Source of the DNA: Bacteroidota bacterium
GTDB lineage: Bacteria; Bacteroidota; Bacteroidia; Cytophagales; Cytophagaceae
Length of the DNA: 64,000 nucleotides
Direction of reading: 5' to 3'
Assembly (NCBI GenBank): GCA_023458555.1
Contig: JAEWYS010000018.1
Span: forward strand, 186,001-250,000
Within the stretch, counting starts at the first letter, position 1. Every line of letters starts with the position of its first letter. Positions 43,383 to 51,975 of the stretch are shown here, piece after piece. The translations under genes were made by a program, and so were the position numbers. Below the pieces are notes generated by a model. The model saw only the letters and a list, made by a program, of their open reading frames with translations, was not told the DNA's origin and ran no database searches.

Positions 43383-45326
43383 ATGAATACCAAAGGCTGT
43401 TTAACAATTCTCCTTGGTTTGATATTGCTGGTAACCTCTGTTCAGGCACAAAGTCTTAAATCAATCGAGAAAGAAGCGAAAGAATTATTTAAATACGAAG
43501 ACTACAGAGATGCGCTGCCTTTATATAAAAAGCTACTGGATGCGCAGCCGGAAAATCCTGAGTATCTGACAAGATATGGAATATGTTGCCTCGCCTCTGA
43601 CAATAAAAGAGATGCCATCCCTTTTTTACTGAGAGCAAGAGATAAAGACTACAACAAGGACAGGCTAAACTATTTTCTGGGCAGGGCATTTCACCTGAAT
43701 CATGATTTTGAGCAGGCTATATCGTATTTTGAATTGTATAAAAAAGAACTGAATCCGATAAAGGATGTTGCTAAGATTGCCTCTGTCAATAAGGAAATTC
43801 AGGCATGTCTTTATGGAGTGGAGCTGGTCAAAGCGCCGGTTCCGGTAAAAATCGAAAATCTTGGCCCGGAGGTCAACAGTCCTTATCCGGAGTTTGTACC
43901 GATTGTGTCCGGAGATGAGCGCATATTATTCTTTACTTCCAGGCGGCCTAATACAACGGGTGGAGAGATTGAGACTGCCACACAACATTTTTATGAGGAC
44001 ATATATATTACGGAAAAAAATAATGATGGCAGCTGGAATGAACCAACGTTGTTTCAGCATAATACAACGGGACATGATGCCTGTGTCAGTCTCTCGCCGG
44101 GTGGTGATAAGCTGTTTTTATATCGTCATGAAAATAACGGGGATTTTTATGTTAGTACATTAAAGGGAAATAACTGGTCTGTTCCGGTAAGACTGGAAGA
44201 CGGTATTAATACAAAATATAGTGAGACGAGTCTTGCGGTATCGCCGGATGGTAAAATAATATTTTTCTCAAGTGACCGGCCCGGTGGATATGGCGGGCTG
44301 GATTTGTATTATTCTGTATGGGAGAGTGGGAGATGGTCGTTACCCGTAAATGCCGGTTCTACCATTAATACTCAGGACAATGAGGATGCTCCGTTTCTTC
44401 ATGCAGACGGAAAAACTCTTTACTTTAGCTCACAAGGTCACAACAGTATGGGTGGATATGACATTTTTTCATCTCAGTTAGATATCAGAAAAAATTATTT
44501 TTCCCCGCCCGTTAATATTGGGTATCCAATCAATACGGCTGATGATGATATTTTCTTTGTCTGGTCTCCGGACGGTACAAGGGCATATTTTTCTTCTTTC
44601 AGAGAAAACGGGTTTGGAGAAAAAGACTTGTATATGCTTACTCGTGAAACACCTAAAGTTTCTATGATGGTTCTGAAAGGCCAGGTATATTCTGAAATGA
44701 ACGAAGTGCCTTTGGGAGCAAAAATCATTGTTCTGGACAGAGAAACAGGAGAGGTGGTTCAGCAATTTGAAAGTAATTCTATATCAGGTCGTTATCTTGC
44801 GCTATTGCATCCGGGAAGAAAGTATAGAATTGTGGTGGAGCAGCCGGGATATGTACCATTTTTTGAGAATTTTGAAATGGATGAAACAGGTTCTTTTTTC
44901 GAGCATGAAAAATATTTTCGCCTGAAACGTCTGAATATGGGTATTATAGCTAGTGTTCAGAACAATTTTTATGAAGCGGGACTCCGCAAAGGGCAGCTTG
45001 ATGCTTTGGAAAAAGTATTAAAGTTTATGCAGGATAATCCTGATTTGTACTTTGAAATTGCAGGTCATACCGATTCGATTGGCTCGGAGGAGATTAACTA
45101 CAGATTGTCTGATAAAAGGGCGGAAGAAGTGATAAAGTACCTGACTGCTAACGGAGTGGACCGGGACAGACTGTTTCCGGTCGGTTATGGTAAGGAATAT
45201 TATATAGCGGATAATGACACTGAAGAAGGAAGAATGCTAAATTGCAGAACAGAGATAATTATTATCAATAAGCCTTCTTCCGGAATATATAATCGTCGTT
45301 CCGGTTTTTATAATAAAGAGTATTAA
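43383..45326 (+). CDS. TPR / PD40 beta-propeller / OmpA-C protein (PorE-like)
   Basis: Signal peptide MNTKGCLTILLGLILLVTSVQAQ, then a TPR-like helical region (about residues 25-130), PD40/WD40-type beta-propeller blades (about 155-420: YPEFVPIVSGDERILFFTSRR, SLSPGGDKLFL, AVSPDGKIIFFSSDR), a carboxypeptidase-regulatory-like domain (about 425-510) and an OmpA C-terminal peptidoglycan-binding domain (about 525-640, IAGHTDSIGSEEINYRLSDKRAEEV). Domain order is that of PorE, a T9SS-associated protein of Porphyromonas. It lacks a lipobox, and many Bacteroidota have several paralogs, so a role in T9SS is inferred only from architecture. Confidence 0.88.
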   Translation: MNTKGCLTILLGLILLVTSVQAQSLKSIEKEAKELFKYEDYRDALPLYKKLLDAQPENPEYLTRYGICCLASDNKRDAIPFLLRARDKDYNKDRLNYFLGRAFHLNHDFEQAISYFELYKKELNPIKDVAKIASVNKEIQACLYGVELVKAPVPVKIENLGPEVNSPYPEFVPIVSGDERILFFTSRRPNTTGGEIETATQHFYEDIYITEKNNDGSWNEPTLFQHNTTGHDACVSLSPGGDKLFLYRHENNGDFYVSTLKGNNWSVPVRLEDGINTKYSETSLAVSPDGKIIFFSSDRPGGYGGLDLYYSVWESGRWSLPVNAGSTINTQDNEDAPFLHADGKTLYFSSQGHNSMGGYDIFSSQLDIRKNYFSPPVNIGYPINTADDDIFFVWSPDGTRAYFSSFRENGFGEKDLYMLTRETPKVSMMVLKGQVYSEMNEVPLGAKIIVLDRETGEVVQQFESNSISGRYLALLHPGRKYRIVVEQPGYVPFFENFEMDETGSFFEHEKYFRLKRLNMGIIASVQNNFYEAGLRKGQLDALEKVLKFMQDNPDLYFEIAGHTDSIGSEEINYRLSDKRAEEVIKYLTANGVDRDRLFPVGYGKEYYIADNDTEEGRMLNCRTEIIIINKPSSGIYNRRSGFYNKEY

Positions 45327-45335
45327 CAAACATAC

Positions 45336-45374
45336 ATAATCCCCGGAAGGGATTGCTTACTATCCGGGGATTAT
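45336..45374. terminator. Bidirectional terminator between the PorE-like gene and metB
   Basis: Perfect 12-bp stem ATAATCCCCGGA / TCCGGGGATTAT around a 15-base loop, flanked by A/T-rich tails on both strands. Confidence 0.85.
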
Positions 45375-45380
45375 TATTTT

Positions 45381-46526
45381 TTATTGAAGAGCCTGATTCA
45401 GATCTTCGATGAGATCTTCTGCATCTTCGACTCCTATACTAAGACGTATCAGAGAATCTTTAAGACCTGCTTTTTCACGTTCTTCCTTTGGAATACTGGC
45501 ATGGGTCATTGACGCGGGATGCCCGCAAAGAGATTCCACACCACCCAGCGATTCGGCCAGAGAAAAGAGTTTCACCTTTTCCAGAAATCTCTTCACATCC
45601 TCCACATTGTCTCCTTTGATCTGGAATGAAAGCATTCCGCCAAAGGCGCTCATTTGCTTTCTTGCAATATCATGTGATTTATGTGTGGGTAATCCAGGAT
45701 AATACACTTTTTCTATCCGCGGATGTGTTTCCAGGAAACCAGCGATTTTCATTGCGTTAGAACAATGCCTTTCCATACGGAGATGCAGGGTTTTTATTCC
45801 CCTTAAAACAAGAAAACAATCCTGCGGACCTGGTACCGCTCCGCAGCTGTTTTGAATAAAAGCCAGATTACCGGCAAGATCTGCATCATTCACCACAATT
45901 GCTCCCATAATTACATCAGAGTGCCCTGCAAGATACTTGGTCACAGAATGCATAGTTATATCTGCCCCCAACCCAAGTGGTTGCTGGAGATAAGGTGTGG
46001 CAAACGTATTGTCAACAGCTATAAGAATGGCAGAGTTTCTTTTTTTTACCTGGCGGCATATTTCCTGAATATCAATAATGCTCAAAAGAGGATTCGTAGG
46101 GGTTTCAATCCATATAAGTCTGGTATTACTGTTTATTTTCTCAATTATGTTTTCTGGCTTATCCATAGGGACAAAATGGAATTTTATCCCAAGCGGCTCA
46201 AATATTTTAGTAAATAATCTGTAAGAGCCACCGTACAGGTCATTGGTTGAAATAACTTCATCGCCTGGTTTTAGAAGCTTGATTATAGCATCAATAGCCG
46301 CCATGCCTGAAGAAAAACATAGTCCGAATTTGCCATTTTCGAGAGCTGCAATACTGTTCTGAAGACTTGTTCGGGTTGGATTATGAGTTCGGGAGTATTC
46401 GTATCCTTTATGATCTCCCGGCGATCGTTGGACATACGTGGATGTTTGATAGATGGGAGTCATTATTGATCCGGTTGAAGGATCTGGTACCACTCCGGCG
46501 TGTATTGCTTTAGTTCCGAATTTCAT
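45381..46526 (-). CDS. metB: Cystathionine gamma-synthase/lyase (Cys/Met PLP enzyme)
   Basis: PLP lysine Lys197 in TMHSVTKYLAGHSDV, plus YEYSRTHNPTR and DNTFATPYLQQPLGLGADI. 381 residues. The family includes cystathionine gamma-synthase, gamma-lyase and O-acetylhomoserine sulfhydrylase, and these are hard to separate by eye. The call as MetB/CGL-type follows the overall pattern; the missing metX or mccA neighbour gives no help. Single gene. Confidence 0.85.
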   Translation of the reverse strand: MKFGTKAIHAGVVPDPSTGSIMTPIYQTSTYVQRSPGDHKGYEYSRTHNPTRTSLQNSIAALENGKFGLCFSSGMAAIDAIIKLLKPGDEVISTNDLYGGSYRLFTKIFEPLGIKFHFVPMDKPENIIEKINSNTRLIWIETPTNPLLSIIDIQEICRQVKKRNSAILIAVDNTFATPYLQQPLGLGADITMHSVTKYLAGHSDVIMGAIVVNDADLAGNLAFIQNSCGAVPGPQDCFLVLRGIKTLHLRMERHCSNAMKIAGFLETHPRIEKVYYPGLPTHKSHDIARKQMSAFGGMLSFQIKGDNVEDVKRFLEKVKLFSLAESLGGVESLCGHPASMTHASIPKEEREKAGLKDSLIRLSIGVEDAEDLIEDLNQALQ

Positions 46527-46703
46527 ACATTAGTTTGTTTTATTTACGCTGCAATAAAAATAGGATAAGTTTGTTTATAAATCGAACAATACTATTCAAC
46601 GTTATTATATATAATTCTGATATGCTGTATTAAGCAATCACAAGCTTTTTGTAAAAGGATCTTTCTGTTTTCTTATTGAAAAAAAACTTCGTTCTTTGAT
46701 AGA

Positions 46704-47453
46704 ATGGTAATAAATAAAGAGAAAAAGCGGGTATACCTCTCCCTTTTGTATTTTCTTTTCCTGTTTGTAAATCCGGTGATCTTCAGCAGCGGGATTATTT
46801 TCTATCTGATTCACCAGGCGGAGCTTCTGGTAAATATAGAGCCATTTTACTGGATTGTTTTTTTTGCCGGATCAGTTGTGTCAATGGCTTTTGCACTCAC
46901 TCCGACTACATTTATCGCGTTGCTCAGTGGGTATTTTCTGCAATGGAATGCTGTTTTGGGGGTTGTCCCTGCTTACCTGCTGGCGAGTATATTGGGTTTT
47001 TTTATAGCAGGTTTTATTGATCAGGGAGCATTGATTCATTATGTGTCCGGAAGAAAGAAGGTCGCGATTTTTTTACAACGTTTGAAACAGAGAGAATTTT
47101 CATTCATTATTTTATCGAGGTTATCGCCTGTTTTACCATTTGCTATGATGAATTTTGTCTTATCGGCAATGAAAGTCCGTCTGAAGACATACATGATTGC
47201 CGGATTTCTGGGGATGCTCCCCCGGACTCTTTTGTTTATCTGGGTAGGAAGTATGGCGCATGATATTCAGGAGGCCATGGCTTCATCCAGACAAAATGCA
47301 TTGGTTCATGCTTTCGCTGTTTCCCTTGTTATTTTGTCTATAGCCGGTATTATTTATCTGATTGGCCGTAGTCTGCAAAAAGATGCAGATCAGAGTAATT
47401 CAGTTAATGATTTAAGCGGGGGTTTAAAATCTTCGCCAAATAATTCAAAGTAA
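46704..47453 (+). CDS. VTT-domain membrane protein (TVP38/TMEM64, DedA-like)
   Basis: 249 residues, about 6 hydrophobic segments. The family core is AFALTPTTFIALLSGYFL and, later, RLSPVLPFAMMNFVLSAMKVRLKTYMIAGFLGMLPRTL broken as RxxPxxPFxMxN...Y...G..PRT, which matches VTT proteins proposed as lipid scramblases or undecaprenyl-phosphate translocases. C-terminus hydrophilic and cytoplasmic. Its last 64 bases overlap the 3' end of the convergent PIG-L gene. Confidence 0.85.
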   Translation: MVINKEKKRVYLSLLYFLFLFVNPVIFSSGIIFYLIHQAELLVNIEPFYWIVFFAGSVVSMAFALTPTTFIALLSGYFLQWNAVLGVVPAYLLASILGFFIAGFIDQGALIHYVSGRKKVAIFLQRLKQREFSFIILSRLSPVLPFAMMNFVLSAMKVRLKTYMIAGFLGMLPRTLLFIWVGSMAHDIQEAMASSRQNALVHAFAVSLVILSIAGIIYLIGRSLQKDADQSNSVNDLSGGLKSSPNNSK

Positions 47454-48106
47454 ACTTTATCCTTTATTTGTTCACGCACTCCTGATTCATTAATAACATC
47501 CTGAAAAGTAGTGTAAAAATCCAGTGATTTATGGAATGCTTTCCGGTCGTCAGCGTCCAGTTCGATTTCAACGTCGATATATTTGTTGAGTGATCGGTTC
47601 ACCTTGTAATTCCCGCCTTTACTTTCGTCATCTTCTTCCTCTCTGGGGAGGGTCAGAAACGCGAGCCGCTTTAGATTTGTTTGTTCATCCTGCTTTAGTT
47701 TAATATATAGGTGTTTTACTACAAAATGAGTTGTCAGGTGATCGTGATGCCCGCTAATTCCATGTACCGGATAGGTAATCAGAACATCCGGATTTATTGC
47801 TTGTACATAATCAGAAATTATTTTTTCCAATACTATCGGGTCGTAATGAGCAAGCTGGCCATCTTCAAAGTCAAGTATTGTAAGGCTTTTTAGCTTAAGA
47901 AACTTCCCGACATTACTAAGTTCCTGGTATCTGACTGCAGCCATTTGACTTTCATCATATCCAAGTTTGTATCGTACTTTGGTTGCTTCACCCCTTGTCA
48001 GGGTCAATAAATGAACTTCATTACCCTCCTTTATCTGTTTGTGAATTACTGCGGAAGGTCCAAAGGATTCATCGTCCGGATGAGGGAAAATGTATAATAA
48101 TTTCAT
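47390..48106 (-). CDS. PIG-L/LmbE family deacetylase
   Basis: 238 residues; zinc motif HPDDE at residues 9-13 (IFPHPDDESFG) and the second His pair in YPVHGISGHHDHLTTH. Rossmann-like deacetylase acting on N-acetylglucosaminyl or similar substrates; bacillithiol BshB and mycothiol MshB are relatives. Bacteroidota make bacillithiol, but this protein is not clearly BshB. The last 64 bases overlap the VTT gene's 3' end, an unusual convergent overlap that both frames keep open. Confidence 0.9.
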   Translation of the reverse strand: MKLLYIFPHPDDESFGPSAVIHKQIKEGNEVHLLTLTRGEATKVRYKLGYDESQMAAVRYQELSNVGKFLKLKSLTILDFEDGQLAHYDPIVLEKIISDYVQAINPDVLITYPVHGISGHHDHLTTHFVVKHLYIKLKQDEQTNLKRLAFLTLPREEEDDESKGGNYKVNRSLNKYIDVEIELDADDRKAFHKSLDFYTTFQDVINESGVREQIKDKVYFELFGEDFKPPLKSLTELL

Positions 48107-48249
48107 GAATATTAGTTGATAGGTGGCTATTGCTTAGTTAATTCGAAAATGGGGTATAAAGTTTTTAAATCCTTTAGTACATTTATTACGTTATGAAAAA
48201 ATGATCACGTATCACTAATTTTTACTATTAACTTTAAACAACGATTGTG

Positions 48250-49020
48250 ATGAAGACTATACCAGAACAGGCAAAGACAGATCCGGAAGGGTTGAGAAAA
48301 GAAGCTCGGGAAGAGGAGTATTTTTTGGAGGGGCCGAAGTCCAGAAAAAGGGAATTCTTTTTTGTAATCAAGATATTGATTGAATTTATCAGGGGATTTA
48401 GAGCGTTACACTTTGTCGGGCCCTGTATTACAGTTTTTGGTTCTGCCCGTTTCAAAGAAGATCACCCATATTATAAGCTAGCAATGGAAGTAGGGCGTGG
48501 GCTGTCCAAGCTTGGGTTTACTGTGATGACTGGCGGCGGTCCGGGTATTATGGAAGCTGCGAACAGAGGGGCAAAGGAAGCTGGTGGAAGGTCTGTGGGC
48601 TGTAATATTGTATTGCCATTCGAGCAAAGTGCGAATCCTTATCTTGATGCCTGGGTAAATATTCGCTATTTCTTCGTTCGTAAGGTGCTTTTGACTAAGT
48701 ATTCTTATGGTTTTGTGGTGATGCCCGGTGGTTTTGGCACGTTGGATGAGTATTTCGAAGCCCTAACACTCGTACAAACAGTAAAAGTCAGAAAATTTCC
48801 TTTAGTACTGATGGGGAAGGATTATCATAAGCATCTGGATGCTCATATAGAACAAATGATTCAGGAAAGAACGATCAATCCGGAGGATAGAAATTTGTTC
48901 TTATTTACCGATTCAGTGGAGGAAGCAATGGCGCATATTGAAAAATACTCTATTGAGCATTTTGGATTAAGAAAAAGAAAGAAGATAAAAAGATATTTCT
49001 GGCTTGGAGAGGAGAGGTAA
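48250..49020 (+). CDS. LOG-family protein (phosphoribohydrolase-like)
   Basis: 256 residues from the ATG at 48250; a GTG directly before it gives one extra residue. LOG motifs: TVFGSARFKEDHP, VMTGGGPGIMEAANRGAKEAGG and MPGGFGTLDEYFEALTL (PGGxGTxxE). The enzymes cleave nucleoside 5'-monophosphates of the cytokinin type or related nucleotides (YgdH/PpnN-like in bacteria). The N-terminal 45 residues are highly charged. Isolated plus-strand gene with a good terminator. Confidence 0.9.
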   Translation: MKTIPEQAKTDPEGLRKEAREEEYFLEGPKSRKREFFFVIKILIEFIRGFRALHFVGPCITVFGSARFKEDHPYYKLAMEVGRGLSKLGFTVMTGGGPGIMEAANRGAKEAGGRSVGCNIVLPFEQSANPYLDAWVNIRYFFVRKVLLTKYSYGFVVMPGGFGTLDEYFEALTLVQTVKVRKFPLVLMGKDYHKHLDAHIEQMIQERTINPEDRNLFLFTDSVEEAMAHIEKYSIEHFGLRKRKKIKRYFWLGEER

Positions 49021-49051
49021 TGTCCTGTCGAAAAAAAAGAAGTATAAATAA

Positions 49052-49083
49052 TAAAAGAGGCTGTTGCAAAACAGCCTCTTTTA
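49052..49083. terminator. Bidirectional terminator after the LOG gene and OmpA gene
   Basis: Perfect 14-bp stem TAAAAGAGGCTGTT / AACAGCCTCTTTTA around the tetraloop GCAA, between convergent genes. Confidence 0.88.
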
Positions 49084-49090
49084 TTATTTT

Positions 49091-50089
49091 TTATTGAGCA
49101 TCCAGAATTTTAAATAATTCATCAAGTTTTGGTGTCAGGATGATTTCAGTACGACGGTTTTTCTGGCGACCTTCTTTGGTCTTTGCCTCGTCAACCGGCA
49201 TATACTCGCCTCTGCCGCTTGCAACAAGCTTAACGGGTTGTACACCGGATTCAGTAAGAATTCGCACAATGGAAGTTGCGCGGAGAACGCTCAGGTCCCA
49301 GTTATCTTTTATACCGTTTGTCCCTTTTGAGACAGGCACATCGTCCGTATGGCCTTCAACCATTACACTCAGGTCGTCCTGATCTTTCAGTACACCTGCT
49401 AGTTTTTTTAGTGCGTCCACACCTTTTGCATCAACATTGATGCTGCCGGATTTAAATAGCAATTGTTCGGAAAGAGATACAAAAACTTTTCCATTCTTTA
49501 CTTCAACTTTCAGGTCATTATCCTTGAAACCAAGTAAAGCCCCTGAAACTTTGTTTTTTAAATCATTAACTGCTTTTTCTTTATCTGCTAGTACTTTTTC
49601 AAGTTCCTGAACTCTTGCTTCCCTTGCCTGCAAATCTGCGTTCAGGTTATTGATTCGTTGTTGAGAGTCAAGAAGCTCTTTCTCTCTCCGTGACAAATCA
49701 GAGGATAATTTTGAAGTTTCTGAAGCACTATTTTGCCTCAACCGTTCATGATTCTGTAACAACCGTTCATAGGAAGTATTCAGTGCGTCATAATTATTGA
49801 GCGTTTTTCTGAGTATAATTCCGGTTTGAGTAGTATCGAGCTCAAGTTTGGCGATATTGCGCTGGAGGTTTTCGATATTTGCTTTAAGGTTACCAAGATC
49901 CTTCTCAAGCTGCTCATTGGCAGCCAGAGCATTTTGCAGGTTCTCATCGCAAATTGCTTTGTCAGCCTCCAGCATCGTTTTACGTGCATTGAGATCATCA
50001 AATTTTTTCTGAGTAACACAAGAAGTAAGAGCCAGACTTATTAAGCTGCCATAAATAATTCTTTTTCCGTTTAACATTTGTAGCTTCAT
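49091..50089 (-). CDS. OmpA-family lipoprotein with coiled coil
   Basis: Begins with a lipoprotein signal peptide ending in LALTSCVTQ; ATGs at 50110, 50089 and 50077 are possible, and 50089 (MKLQMLNGKR) fits a normal n-region. The middle (about 30-190) is a long coiled coil rich in Gln/Leu/Glu (LEKDLGNLKANIENLQRNIA), and the C-terminal OmpA domain (about 205-320) has VEGHTDDVPVSKGTNG and DLSVLRATSIVRIL, which bind peptidoglycan. It anchors the outer membrane to the cell wall. No stator or gliding genes are adjacent. Confidence 0.88.
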   Translation of the reverse strand: MKLQMLNGKRIIYGSLISLALTSCVTQKKFDDLNARKTMLEADKAICDENLQNALAANEQLEKDLGNLKANIENLQRNIAKLELDTTQTGIILRKTLNNYDALNTSYERLLQNHERLRQNSASETSKLSSDLSRREKELLDSQQRINNLNADLQAREARVQELEKVLADKEKAVNDLKNKVSGALLGFKDNDLKVEVKNGKVFVSLSEQLLFKSGSINVDAKGVDALKKLAGVLKDQDDLSVMVEGHTDDVPVSKGTNGIKDNWDLSVLRATSIVRILTESGVQPVKLVASGRGEYMPVDEAKTKEGRQKNRRTEIILTPKLDELFKILDAQ

Positions 50090-50148
50090 TTTAAATGGGG
50101 CATATTTCATAGTTGTTCCAAAAATAGCTTCCTCAAAAATAATCTTTT

Positions 50149-51306
50149 TTATATTAATTCAGCTTCCTGTTCATAAAATTGCCGGATTATGTCAGATATA
50201 AACGTAACTTCACCTGAAGTAAGCTCATAAAAAAGAGGCAACCGAATCAGGCGTGCAGCTACAGATTCGGTTACCGGCAGCCGGATCTGAGGATTGTTTT
50301 TAATATACCAGGGGCTTTGATGAAGCGGAAGATAATGAAAGACAGCCTTTATTGAATGCTGCCCCAGATAGGAGATCAAACGGTTTCTTTGCTCTTCATT
50401 GGCACAAAGAAACGAAAACTGCTGGCCATTGATGGAAGCATATGGAGGAATAACCGGCAGCTTTATTTTTCTTTTTTCATGTAAATCGGAAAGAAGAGTA
50501 GAATATTGAGTATAAAGAGCTCTCCTTTGGGAAGTAATTGTTTGATAATTTTCAAGCTGGGCATACAAAAATGCAGCGTTGATGTCACTTGGAAGAAACG
50601 AGGAACCAAGAGACTGCCAGCTATATTTATCTACTTCACCCCGGAATAATTTGCTCCGGTCTGTACCTTTTTCACGTATGATTTCGGCGTTTTCGACATA
50701 TTTATCCCGGTTTATAATTAACGCTCCTCCTTCACCGCAAATAATACTTTTGGTTTCGTGAAATGAAAAAGTGGCCAGATCGCCCAATGAACCAAGTATA
50801 TGTCTTTGGTTTTCCGAATCAGTGTACCAGGAATCAAAGGAAAGAGCTGCATCTTCAATAAGAGGGATATTGTGCGGTCGGACAGTGGAAATAATTTCTT
50901 CCATCGGGCATGCCATACCTGCATAGTGTACGATTACTACTGCTTTCGTTTTGGGAGATATCAGACGCCTGATTTCTTCCGGGTTAATATTAAAGGAATC
51001 CGGGTCAATATCTCCGAATATAATACGGGCTCCGCGAAGAGCAAAGGCATTTGCTGCTGATACGAAGTTGAAGGAAGGCATAATTACTTCATCACCTGGC
51101 TGTATATCCAGTAACAATGCACACATTTCCAGGGCATCTGTGCAGGATGTGGTTAAAAGGACTTTGTGAAATCCAAATGACTCCTCCATAAACTGCTGGC
51201 ATAGTCTGGTAAATCGCCCGTCGCCGGATATCTTGCCTGAATCAACCGCCTGGCGAATATAATGCAGTTCATTACCTATTATGAAAGGCTTGTTAAAGGG
51301 TATAAT
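50149..51306 (-). CDS. WecE/RffA-type dTDP-4-amino-4,6-dideoxygalactose transaminase
   Basis: DegT/DnrJ/EryC1 PLP aminotransferase. In frame with the first ATG (51189), homology continues upstream: IIPFNKPFIIGNELHY and SGDGRFTRLCQQF match the N-terminus of WecE proteins (E. coli begins MIPFN). Between the stop at 51319-51321 and 51189 there is no ATG, GTG or TTG at the matching position; ATT at 51304-51306 is the codon aligned with the start methionine. I therefore extend the gene to 51306 (385 residues). The PLP lysine is Lys186 in FSFHETKSIICGEGGA. It makes an amino sugar for surface glycans. The only other sugar-biosynthesis enzyme gene in view is the 12 kb ketoisomerase. Confidence 0.85.
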   Translation of the reverse strand: MIPFNKPFIIGNELHYIRQAVDSGKISGDGRFTRLCQQFMEESFGFHKVLLTTSCTDALEMCALLLDIQPGDEVIMPSFNFVSAANAFALRGARIIFGDIDPDSFNINPEEIRRLISPKTKAVVIVHYAGMACPMEEIISTVRPHNIPLIEDAALSFDSWYTDSENQRHILGSLGDLATFSFHETKSIICGEGGALIINRDKYVENAEIIREKGTDRSKLFRGEVDKYSWQSLGSSFLPSDINAAFLYAQLENYQTITSQRRALYTQYSTLLSDLHEKRKIKLPVIPPYASINGQQFSFLCANEEQRNRLISYLGQHSIKAVFHYLPLHQSPWYIKNNPQIRLPVTESVAARLIRLPLFYELTSGEVTFISDIIRQFYEQEAELI

Positions 51307-51457
51307 AATACGGATAGTTTAAATTAAGTTTTCTTTGTGCTGGCGAACCAGGTCTTTTTGTAAATATAAGCATAATAGGATAAATCATTGTTTGCCCTAT
51401 TATGCTGAGGTTACAGGATATACCTGTGAGGAAGCAAAAATAAATGCTATCGGATTA

Positions 51458-51811
51458 TCAGGCCGTTTGTCTCGTACTTTCTTTTTTAGAGATTACATAT
51501 ACCTCACTGACTGATATTTCTGTTACAAAAACTTTGTATCCGTTTTTATTTTCATAGCTGCGGCTGACAAGGCGCCCTTCGATAGCAACTTCTACGCCTT
51601 TCCGGATAGTGTTGTTGGCATATTCTGCCTGTTTACCCCAAAGAACTATATTATGCCAGTTCGTTTCTTCGATGCGGGTTCCGCTTTTTGTAGTATAGTA
51701 GTCATTGGTTGCAACAGAAAACCGGGCCATAACACTGTTGTTTAATTGACGGATTTCCGGGTCTCTTCCTACAAATCCGATAAGCTGTACTTTGTTTTTT
51801 AGTTTACTCAT
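51458..51811 (-). CDS. ssb: Single-stranded DNA-binding protein
   Basis: 117-residue OB-fold: starts SKLKNKVQLIGFVGRDPE, with SVATNDYYTTKSGTRIEETNWHNIVLWGKQAEY and IRKGVEVAIEGRLVSRSYENKNG. It lacks the long acidic C-terminal tail; the last residues (SKKESTRQTA) have no DDDIPF-type tip, so it is probably an accessory SSB and the main one lies elsewhere. Divergent from the zinc-ribbon gene across the decamer repeat region. Confidence 0.9.
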   Translation of the reverse strand: MSKLKNKVQLIGFVGRDPEIRQLNNSVMARFSVATNDYYTTKSGTRIEETNWHNIVLWGKQAEYANNTIRKGVEVAIEGRLVSRSYENKNGYKVFVTEISVSEVYVISKKESTRQTA

Positions 51812-51900
51812 AATAATGTTATTGGTTGAATGATAATTGATTTATAAGATGCTTTTGAGCTTCTGGTGTCAAAGGTATAATTCAAAAAATGCTATATTCG

Positions 51901-51950
51901 TGTTTTACACATGTATATCTGTTTATACTCGTTTATAAACGCTTATACAC
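51901..51950 (+). repeat. Five consecutive degenerate 10-bp repeats (helically phased)
   Basis: Bases 51901-51950 divide into five decamers: TGTTTTACAC, ATGTATATCT, GTTTATACTC, GTTTATAAAC and GCTTATACAC, consensus close to GTTTATACAC. They include a 12-bp palindrome, CGTTTATAAACG. The array lies between the divergent starts of ssb and the zinc-ribbon gene, right before the latter. A regular 10-bp period puts each copy on the same face of the helix, as in operators. Confidence 0.5.
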
Positions 51951-51975
51951 GGATATCTTACTTTTTTTCAATGCT

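Noticed and set aside
46527..46703. SAM-type riboswitch ahead of metB
   Set aside because: No conserved pairing or T-box/S-box core could be seen in the A/T-rich leader.
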